This document shows, piece by piece, positions 56,195 through 64,000 of a DNA stretch of 64,000 bases; position 1 is the first letter of the stretch, and the number at the start of each line of letters is the position of its first letter. A model generated the notes under the pieces. That model saw nothing but the letters and a program-made list of their open reading frames with translations, was not told where the DNA came from and made no database searches. This stretch comes from Kappaphycus alvarezii (taxonomy: Eukaryota; Rhodophyta; Florideophyceae; Gigartinales; Solieriaceae). Location of the stretch: NCBI GenBank assembly GCA_002205965.3, contig NADL03000622.1, positions 1-64,000 of the forward strand, written 5' to 3'. A program made the translations under genes and the position numbers.

Positions 56195-57329
56195 ATGAGA
56201 CTGAAGACAGTATGCTACTCCGGCGGATCTTTCGTCATCAACCATAGCAGAGGCACAGAACACGTGGCTGAAGAACAGCTGGAAAGCAAATTGACAAATG
56301 ATGCCAGCACTGCCAGTGCAATCAAGGAATGGCTCATGGAAAGGCCTGGTCGGGTACACTCAAACACTGACCCGGTGCGCCTTGGTTTTCTCGACGACCT
56401 TGACGCAACCCATAGTAAGAACATCGTCGACGAATACTCGTACCAAGTCAAGCGCATATCGTCCGCGTCCAGCAAGAAGCATGGATTGATACGCAACTGC
56501 TTCTACGCTTCTGAACAAGCGAAAGGGAACGCTAAGGAGTTCTGGAAAGTACAGTTCCACACCTTAGATGTCACTCGTGTTCGCTTGACAGATCTAAACG
56601 AAAGGTGCCCTGGAAGTCCGATTGTTTCAGACATAGAAGGAGATGGCACAGGTGGGAAATTGAAGATGTCGCTGGGAAAGAGGTCTGCAGTTCAGTTGAT
56701 TGACAAGATACATGCATAGTGCGTTAAACATTCTTACATCTTCTACAATCTGACGGGACCGAGAAACCGCGGTAACTCGACTGTTCCGGACAGAAGTAAT
56801 GTTCCTAACGTGCCAGTACCCTTGCAATGCAGAAGCGGGGAGTGCATGCGCGCGGCTTTAGCAATCTTTCTCTGGATCAGAGATGGTGAAGAAGTGGCAA
56901 CGCAGATGTTGGCTAAGGGACCGGTGCCGGCTACATGCATCAGGTCTTGTGCGCGTTGGTTGGAACACAGTATGAAGCTGTACTGCTTGCGACATGCGTA
57001 CATGGGCGAAAATTCCAGCCTAGTGGCTTCTTGAACAGAGAGATGGGTACTTTTTGGTACAAGTGAAGGGCAATGACGACAAAGAAGAGGACATAGAACA
57101 TTTTGTGGCTTTAGAATGCGGGCGACAGCTGATTCTCGATCCTGCAGAGAATTGTGCGATGCAAATTGAGTTGCGCGCCTTCGAAGCTGGCGTAGAAGAT
57201 AATTACTCATTCTTAGATGTAACAGAGATTCGACAGCTTGCTGTGCAGTACGTTGGAAGGCGAAGCGACAAACGTAAGCGGAAACGAAGTCATGCCAGTC
57301 GCGCAGCGCAAAGCGCTAGGCAAAGGTAA
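56195..57329 (+). pseudogene. Unrecognised ORF with a Cys...His...Asp pattern (one TAG, one frameshift)
   Basis: An open frame runs from ATG 56195 to a TAG at 56717-56719, continues in the same frame to 57034, and then shifts by one base near 57025-57030 into the frame ending at 57329. The total is ~375 codons. The middle has SGECMRAAL (Cys ~56850). The end has an EHFVALEC stretch followed by LILDPAEN (~57096-57150), then a basic, Arg/Lys-rich tail. A Cys, then His and Asp/Asn in HF[VA]-...-DP contexts, is reminiscent of papain-fold cysteine peptidases. This is inference from spacing only. No family is named. It lies 65 bases left of the copia RNase H end. Confidence 0.4.
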
Positions 57330-57393
57330 CGCAAACTAGCTCACTTAGCATTTTCCAAATAAAATTCCTAGTTGAAGCTCCATTTTCTCCGAA

Positions 57394-57498
57394 TTATCTT
57401 GTAGAATAACGGTCATACGCACGAAACTTTGAGTTACCAAGGATATTTGGGTCCAAAATGCCATACTTCATCATTTCATTGAGGTGACGGAACGTCTC
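57394..57498 (-). pseudogene. C-terminal end of the interrupted copia RNase H
   Basis: The last ~35 codons, with KRNLETFRHLNEM and a stop at 57396-57394. Together with 61913-61960 (FADALTK) it forms the usual end of copia RNase H. Confidence 0.8.
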
Positions 57499-57719
57499 TG
57501 TTGAATATGAATGGTCACAAGAACTGCACATCGAGTCAACTGAATTCAAATCTATAAACGGGTATTACTTGTCTTGTTTATTGTTGGACGTGAAATTGGC
57601 GTCCGCTCATATATATTTTATTTATGTCCCTTGGTTCTATTGAAAAGGGTACTTATGGTCAGCTGGTCTTGTCGGAAAAATAAAATAATCAAAACGGTGA
57701 AGACAACCTTGTTTGAACA
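57499..57719 (+). repeat. 5' LTR of the plus-strand copia element
   Basis: 221 bp. Differs from the 3' LTR at roughly 15 positions by eye, which is more than for the 26523 element, so this insertion is older than that one. Confidence 0.93.
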
Positions 57720-57748
57720 GTGGTAGCATCGCTGCTATCTAAAGAAAG

Positions 57749-58692
57749 ATGACAGACGTGAGGAAAGTGAAGATTCCCAAATTTTCCGACATGAAAGATG
57801 AAAGCTTCAATCTGTGGAGGTTGAGAATAGAAGCTGTGTTTGAAAACAAAGGCTGTATGTCAGTTGCAGATGGAAGTGAGTTTCTGCCGGAGAATGCAAA
57901 TGAAGAAGCATTATCGGAGTTTGGGGAAAAAAAAGAAGAAAGCTACTGCGCTCATAATACTTTCGCTAGGAGAAAAACCCTTAATGGTTGTTCAGAAACA
58001 TTCAAAAGACCCTTTGAAGATGTGAAAGAAACTTACTGCACGATATGCAGGGAAATCAACAAGCTATCATTGCTAAATGAGGTATTCTCGAGGTCATACA
58101 AAAACGGAGAAAGTATGACAGATCACATTGGTGATCTTGAATTAGGTTTCACAAAGGCTGATAACGCTGGGCAGACGATTAATGAACTAATGCAAGTATC
58201 AATTCTACTCGCTTCTATTAAAGAATGCGAATAATATGAATCAAGTGTTGCAGCCATCCGAACCATGGATGAAGAAAAAGCTACCTGGGACACGGTTACA
58301 CCTCGTCATATTGACGATTATAAGGAGAGAACCTCGTTGCATGAGAAGTCAAAGATGAAAAATCCTCTTGCATCGCAAGCGGCGATGCAGAAGATATTCT
58401 ATCTCTGTGGGAAAACTGGCCACATCGCTGCACGTTGTAACAAAAGTTACACAAAGAAGGGGAAGAGATACAACAACAGACGTTTCCAATCTACCAAAAG
58501 GCCGGAAACTCTTAACATACCTCAGTTGGCAATGGTCAAAGTCCCAAGAAAATGCTTGACATCGACTGTCACAGCCAAAGATGGAATTCTATCAGATGAA
58601 AAATTCATAATTGACAGTGGTGCCACTCATCTAATGTGCTATAGGAAGGAATTGTTGTTCTCAAGCCTTTATAAGTGTACGAATGAAATTTA
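57749..58692 (+). pseudogene. gag: Copia gag and protease
   Basis: The gag frame starts at ATG 57749, stops at TAA 58232-58234 and continues in frame with 58265-58693. A CCHC knuckle with CGKTGHIAARC lies near 58405. The protease active site IIDSGATH lies near 58608. The frame ends at TAG 58691-58693, then restarts around 58787. Confidence 0.85.
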
Positions 58693-58786
58693 GCTTGGCG
58701 ATAAGACTATGGTTAAGAGCGAATACCAGGGTACTGTTGACCTCGTGACCAATGATACCCATCAGTAGATTCGACTACGCAATGTA

Positions 58787-60220
58787 TTGTATACGCCAAC
58801 TATGTCTCTGAACTTAATATCAGTTCCACAGCTGGATACAAATCGTATTAGCCTTTCAGTACAGGGTGGACAGTGCCGACTTACGGACAACGATACTGGA
58901 ACAACATTGGTAAATGCGGAATTGCAGGAAGCAGGCTTGTTCGTCTTGATTGTAAAAGTTGTAACAAGAGCTCCATCGAGTGCACTGATAAATACCATAC
59001 CTGTCGCTGGGTCACCCAAAGTCCAGTTCAACAAAAATGTTGAGGTTATCAAGACTAATGATCATAAGTAAAAGTCGAAAAATATATGGCACACACGTCT
59101 AGGACACATTGGAGAGCGCACAATACAGGAAATGATGCGCAGCAAAAACCTTTATGGAATCAGTGTCAGAGACAATCCCGAGGCTATCAAGTGCAATCAA
59201 TGCGTTATAGGCGAAGAGACGAAAGGCTCACACAAAGGTTCCCTGGAAGAAATTTTTCATTCAGTGGGAGATGTCATATTCGCAGATGTATGCGGACAGA
59301 TGTCCACTCATACCTGGGGACATTCAAGATATTTTCTGTTGTTTATTGATGGTGCTTCAAGGTATACTTGGATCGTGACTATCAAGAAGAAAATTGATGT
59401 TGTCGCGGAGACTCGCAAATTAATCAGACGATTTAAGGTAATCTATAAGCGGAAAGTTAAGATGCTCTATACAGACAACGGAGGTGAATTTGTTAATAAG
59501 AAAATGGAATTATTGCTGGGCGATGAAGGTGGCACGCATGCACTCACCGCCTCTTAAAATCCTCAATCGAATGGGATTGTAGAGAGGGCAAACCGAACAA
59601 TTCTTGACCGAGTCAGATGCATGCTGAGCCAGGTTCAATTGGATCAACGCTTCTGGGGAGAATCTGCCCTTCATGCGGTGTATATAATGAACATTATACC
59701 AACGAAGGCATTACAGTGCAGAACGCCTTTCGAGCTAATTAATGAAAGAGAACAAGATGTATCCAAGTTACGTGCATTCGGATGTGAAGCTCTAGCAATG
59801 GTTGCTACGGTGAAGCGGAAGAAGTTGGACACCAAGGTGAAGTCAACGATATTTCTTGGCAAGATAGGATCCTCTCTGTACAAAGTCTTTAATCCGGTAA
59901 CGAAGCAGATACATTATGTTCGTCACGTAAGATTCAACGAAGTTATTTTTCCCGGATACCCAAGGTCTCAGAAAGCTCATCAAAACAATCATCCTGAGTA
60001 TGTGGCCGTCGAAATTGAGGAAGATGAAAGCGAGCGTTCAAAACAGGCCATCATAGATGAACTAGAATCTGCGAGTGATGATGAAAGTCCCGAGGGTACC
60101 GAAGATCAGGAGGACGATGATGACGCATCCGTACGGAGAAGATTTGAAGTTCACCCTGTTTCATTGCGTCGAGGCCAGCGGCTCCGGAAACTTAACCCTA
60201 GGTATCTTGCAGCTAGCTAA
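58787..60220 (+). pseudogene. Copia protease end and integrase
   Basis: The integrase zinc region has HxRLGHxxx near 59090 and CNQC near 59190. The catalytic Asp in FADVCG lies near 59280, Asp in YTDNGGEF near 59470 and Glu in GIVERANR near 59580, the expected D,D,E order. The chromo-less C-terminal part (59621-60220) ends with an acidic run. Stops occur at 59069 and 59555, and a frame change lies near 59100-59130. Confidence 0.88.
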
Positions 60221-61685
60221 AGCAATCTAAGAACCGGAACCCAGACGAGCCTACTCTTGCTGAAGAAATGAAATCACCAGAGGGTACTGAATGGTTAAAT
60301 TCTGTTAACAAATAATTAACAGTACTCCGTGACCGTGGAACGTGGAGTCCAGTTCCAAACCTGAAAATGTAAATATCTTACCTAACAAGTTCGTATTCAA
60401 AATCAAGAGACATCCAGACGGTACGATAGACAAGTATAAGGCACGCTTGGTCGTTCTTGGATGAAACCAAAAGGAGGAATAATTCACCCAACTTTACTCT
60501 CCTGTTCTGTACTTTACAACTGTGCGCGTTGCACTTACTCTCGCTGAAATAGAAGGGGCTCATGTCCATCAAATGGATGTTAAAAGTGCATTGCTATATG
60601 GAGAATTGGATGAGGATCTGTACATGCACCAACCGAAAGGATTTGAAGACACAAAACATCCTGGCTACGTTTGCAGGTTGAATAAGAGCTTATATGGGCT
60701 GAAACAGGCACCCCATGTTTGTTACTTTCACTTTAACGATCGTTTCACTCGCATGTGTTTTACCACATGACCAAGGTATGTTTTATCTCCGTCAAACAGG
60801 ATATGTTAAAAAGTTGTTGAGACAGTTTAACATGGAGACATGCAACCGTATTTCTACCCCAACTGATCCCGGCACGTACATGAAGTTGACAGAGAAAAGA
60901 GCATCTACAGATTCAGAAGCTCGTGAGATGGCCGGCGTGAAGTATCGTGAAGCTATCGGTGCCCTAATGTATTTTAGTACGAGAACACGACCGTATATAG
61001 CAGTCGCTGTAAATATCTTGAGTCGCCACGTTGCTCAACCAAGACCAATATACGGAAAGAGTGTGAAAAGCATTTTTCGGTATCTACAAGGTACAAAGAA
61101 CATGGTAAAGAGCCTTCGTGGGGTGTCAAAACATTATATTCGTATTCAGATTCAAACACGGGAGGCTCTGCTGATCGCTATTCGACTACTGATTTTGTGG
61201 TAATTCTTGGCGGAGCCCCCATTATGTGGAAAAGCGCCAAGCAGAACTATATCGCTTGGTCCAGTACGGAAGCTGAATATGTCAGTCTTTCAGCCGCCTC
61301 TCGTGAAGTATCATTGCTGCGACACTTAATGGGCGATCTTGGCTACACACAGGACGCAGGAACGGTAATTTACCAGGATAGCATTGGTTCAGAAACATGG
61401 GCTACCGATATCTCAAACTTCAGGCGCAACAAACATGTTGATATACGCCTGCACTATGTTAGAGATCTGGTCACTCGTGGGAAGTTATAATTGAACCGGT
61501 CAGTACCAAGGATGTGTTCGCCGACTCCTTAACAAAAACGCTATACGGACCCAAGTTAAGGGCCATCATGGCCAACTTCCAGTTAATTAACTTAAGTCCA
61601 AGTGGGAGGGCATCCGAGGTCTTCGACAATGTCAACAAAGGAGTATGCAAAAATAACAAGACTTCGGTTTGCAGTTCAGAAGGGG
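60221..61685 (+). pseudogene. Copia RT and RNase H, RT catalytic block deleted
   Basis: RT fingers read from ~60380 to 60770 with DVKSALLYGEL (~60570) and LYGLKQAP (~60690). The next expected part, containing YVDD, is absent: at ~60770 the text moves into QTGYVKKLLRQFNM (~60800), which normally follows ~60-70 residues later. RNase H is present from 61090 to ~61570 with WSSTEAEYVSLSAA (61258) and a DSLTK end near 61528. Stops are at ~60312, 60370, 60462, 60481 and ~60770, and a shift lies near 61195. Confidence 0.85.
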
Positions 61686-61907
61686 TGTTTAATATGAATG
61701 GTCACAAGAATTTGCACATCGAGTCAACTGAATTCAAATCTATAAACGGCTATTACTTGTATTGTTTATTGTTGGACGTGAAATTGGCGTCCGCTCATAT
61801 ATGTTTAGTTTATGTCCCGTGGTTCTATTGAAAAGGGTACTTATGGCCAGCTGGTCTTGTCGGAAAAATAAAAGAATCAAAACAGTTAAGACAACTTTGT
61901 TTCAACA
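61686..61907 (+). repeat. 3' LTR of the plus-strand copia element
   Basis: 222 bp, TGTTTAATATG...TTCAACA, followed by the GTCTC duplication. Confidence 0.93.
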
Positions 61908-61912
61908 GTCTC

Positions 61913-63533
61913 GAGGTTCCTCTTTGTTAACGCATCGGCAAAATTGAGGCGACCTGGTACCCATAGCACAACTGATATTTCCCACTCTCAGATGAGTCCC
62001 TTATCCGTGCGACTGTTGGACGAAGTCGATAATCAGAGCCTTAACATAGTGTGGTCAATGTTGAATATAACCTAAAGGAGTCGACGATTAATACGAAAGG
62101 GAGTGATCTTGAGGATCCGTCGACAACTTGCAAACGTTCCGCGAAAAGAGAACCACGATCGGATGCGGTCGCGGCAGCAAGTTTCTCTGCGCCTATAGAA
62201 GCAAATTCCATTCTGGATTGCTTTTTGCTGACCCAATCGAGGACGTGATAGACTCACTCACCCCCCAGGCAGGAATACCCCGGAAAGGTATCCGGTCTGG
62301 CCATATGCGGAAACACCATGACTGGCGTCAGAAAAGCACAGGTGGATAGGTAGGGAAGACTGAATAGAAGGTGTTGATGGGAAACGAAGGCCGGAAGACA
62401 ATGCTTTCATCTCCCGCAGCACGTTGTTGGCAGTCACGAGATGTCTGACCTTGAGGGAGCCAACAGACTGCTGTAGGTAACTGGCGGCGAAGGCAGCTTG
62501 CGGAAGGACGCCGTGTCCCAGTTCCATCTGTCCCAGAGTTCCAGCCAGCGAAAGGTACACAGTAAGTTCCTTGTCTGAACACTCAGAATCCATCTGTCTG
62601 CGACGATCTTTGGATACTTCCAAAGGCTCTATTTTGTCCAAGTATTCCGTATATCCAGAACGAGGGAGTAATCAGGGACTGATGGACATTCAGGCGGTTG
62701 AAAATGAAATCATGACCAGAGAGGAAACGACCGACTGTAAAACGACGTGCGATGTCGGAGTGGAACTGGTCGAGATCGGATTGAGATCCGACAATGAGAA
62801 GGTCATCGACGACCTTGGCGATGGCGACTCGAATTCGTCCATCTGAACGCCTTTTGATGAAGAGCTGGGGGAGACCAGGGATCTCATAGAAACCGACATT
62901 AGTAAACCATCGCTCGATGGCCAACTGCCAAAGGCGGCCAGACTCGACGATGACATAAGCGGGCTTCAGTAGCTTCCAAACGATATGTGGCCTGATGCAC
63001 AGCCTCTCGGCAGTCTAACGTAGATGTCTCTATCAAGAGTACCACTTTGATGGTATGCCCGTTTGATGTCAATGGTGGCAATATGCATGTTGAGAAACGA
63101 AGCAATAGAGAGCACCGAGCGAATGGTTGGAAACTGAGCAGTCGCGGAGTCCGTTCGAAGAGACTCCTTGACCTTTTCTCGGTTTCCACGGAGTACCAAC
63201 CGGCACTTAAGCATGAGTGTGTCGGCAGCACCTGCATATTTCACTTGAAAGAAGTGATGTGAAGAAATTAAGTTTGCATATTTCGGTAGCGTGCGAATGT
63301 TGACTTTTTCGTACGCACCCTGATAATTTGCTTTTTCGCTCTATGGACTTATCAATAATCCACTGGGGAGCGAATTGTGGCTGAAATTCGGAGGCAGTTT
63401 CGTCGCCAATAACGCGCTTGATCTGTTGAAGGACCTTTTGCTCGTCCGATTCTAGCATTGCTGCAGCCATGCTCTGAGAGAGAATTTTCGTTGCACTGAT
63501 GTCTTTATGGACATCAGTCATCAGGGGTATCAA
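61913..63533 (-). pseudogene. Copia RT-RNase H (minus strand), frameshifted
   Basis: RT starts near 63240 with KCRLVLRGNREK, has DIKRAYHQSG (~63060) and a catalytic box of the form VVDDLL (~62810). The region 63207-63533 is a linker before RT. RNase H includes FSDAS (~62335) and the SNPEW/AEtype segment near 62190, and ends in ALTK (61925-61940) with GRLNFAD at ~61945-61960. Stops and shifts lie near 62960, 62600, 62258 and 62040. The first residue of the usual YVDD box is Val. Confidence 0.8.
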
Positions 63534-64000
63534 AAGAATTGCTTAAATCCACAGAATTCTTAACTTGCTTTCCGGTGGAAGAAATTATACTCCCTGCAAT
63601 AGAGCTATTGATATCCATTAGCGGCATCTGCGGTCATCTATAGTTTGTCAACAGTGAACTGTCATGCCGGTGCTGAACGTAGAGCGAGTGTTCGTCCTCA
63701 AACATTTTGACGACATTGGCCAAGTTCTCAAATTCAGCATCCGTATCAGAGGAACATGGCGGAGGTTTCACAGCAGGGTTTCCAAGGCTTGAATAAAATC
63801 ATCTTCGGGATTTCCTGGAGTTCTTTCGGACTCAGAAAATTCCGGAATACCTTCTCGAAGGTGGGAAACATCGAAATGTTCCCTATCCAAGTCAATCACA
63901 GAATACGATCTGAGGAACACGAACCCAATTTCATCCAACTTCTTTAATGGGCTCGATTCTGGGACCTTGCGGAAATCTTCGCACGCAGCGCTAATTTTCG
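63534..64000 (-). pseudogene. Upstream part of the minus-strand copia pol
   Basis: Open minus-strand text from the right edge to ~63750, with no stop until 63747 or so, then broken. No domain motif was recognised; by position it would be the integrase-RT linker. Confidence 0.4.

Larger units (their letters stand above)
57499..61907 (+). mobile_element. Plus-strand Ty1/copia element with intact LTR pair
   Basis: LTRs 57499-57719 (221 bp) and 61686-61907 (222 bp) start TGTT and end AACA. The target duplication is an exact GTCTC. The primer-binding site candidate TGGTAGCATCGCTGC starts one base after the 5' LTR, and a polypurine tract (CAGAAGGGG) adjoins the 3' LTR. Coding order is gag, protease, integrase, RT, RNase H, as in copia. 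Many stops and frameshifts break it. Confidence 0.95.
57394..64000 (-). mobile_element. Minus-strand copia pol, interrupted by a plus-strand copia element, runs off the right edge
   Basis: Coding from the right edge to 61913 on the minus strand resumes at 57498 and stops at TAA 57396-57394. The two parts join exactly at the GTCTC duplication (57494-57498 and 61908-61912), restoring a continuous RNase H frame across the insertion. The 5' part (gag, integrase) lies beyond the window. The 3' LTR expected to the left of 57394 could not be identified, as an unrelated plus-strand ORF lies there. Confidence 0.85.

Noticed and set aside
1-64000. CRISPR array, bacterial operons or prophage
   Set aside because: No spaced repeat array, no ribosome-binding-site gene clusters; introns and LTR retrotransposons show eukaryotic DNA.

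Overview
This window is a stretch of a eukaryotic nuclear genome, mostly built from nested and tandem retrotransposons. The signs are spliceosomal introns (GT..AG), LTR retrotransposons of the Ty3/gypsy and Ty1/copia groups, a tyrosine-recombinase retrotransposon, a MITE-like foldback and TATA-type promoters; there are no bacterial gene clusters. The lineage cannot be fixed from sequence alone. An alga, oomycete or early-diverging fungus/protist would fit. The only confident host gene is a two-exon Costars/ABRACL-family gene on the minus strand (20734-21100).

Layout. 1-18332: two nearly identical Ty3/gypsy elements in tandem, ordered LTR1 (cut by the window edge), internal A, LTR2, LTR3 (fused head to tail to LTR2), internal B, LTR4. 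The ~1.55 kb LTR carries its own promoter-like TATTTAA box and an acidic ~205-codon ORF. Downstream of integrase the internal region encodes two tandem copies of an unrecognised ~127-residue domain. 18333-22587: sparse DNA with the Costars gene and a possible LINE tail. 22588-31427: a minus-strand copia element (divergent 5-bp target duplication) split by a plus-strand copia element (26523-30924, exact 5-bp duplication). The inner element has lost integrase and RT but keeps gag, a protease-RNase H fusion and an extra ORF with paired U1-type zinc fingers. 31428-44409: gene-poor, with a copia RT/RNase H remnant (35875-36720), a decayed intron-bearing locus (38860-41040) and a MITE-like foldback (43885-44039).

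44410-48739: a DIRS/Ngaro-type element with direct repeats, gag, RT-RNase H and tyrosine recombinase. Its reading frames are otherwise continuous, but are interrupted by eight stops that all sit where tryptophan is plausible. 49060-51472: a heavily decayed gypsy element. 52970-54660: a decayed minus-strand gag. 56195-57329: an unrecognised ORF with a Cys...His...Asp pattern. 57394-64000: a minus-strand copia pol running off the right edge, interrupted by a plus-strand copia element (57499-61907) with 221/222-bp LTRs and an exact GTCTC duplication.

Most coding regions are broken by single-base indels. In the two gypsy copies most breaks are private to one copy, so recent decay or long-read consensus error are both possible. 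All element calls rest on motifs read by eye; no database search was run.
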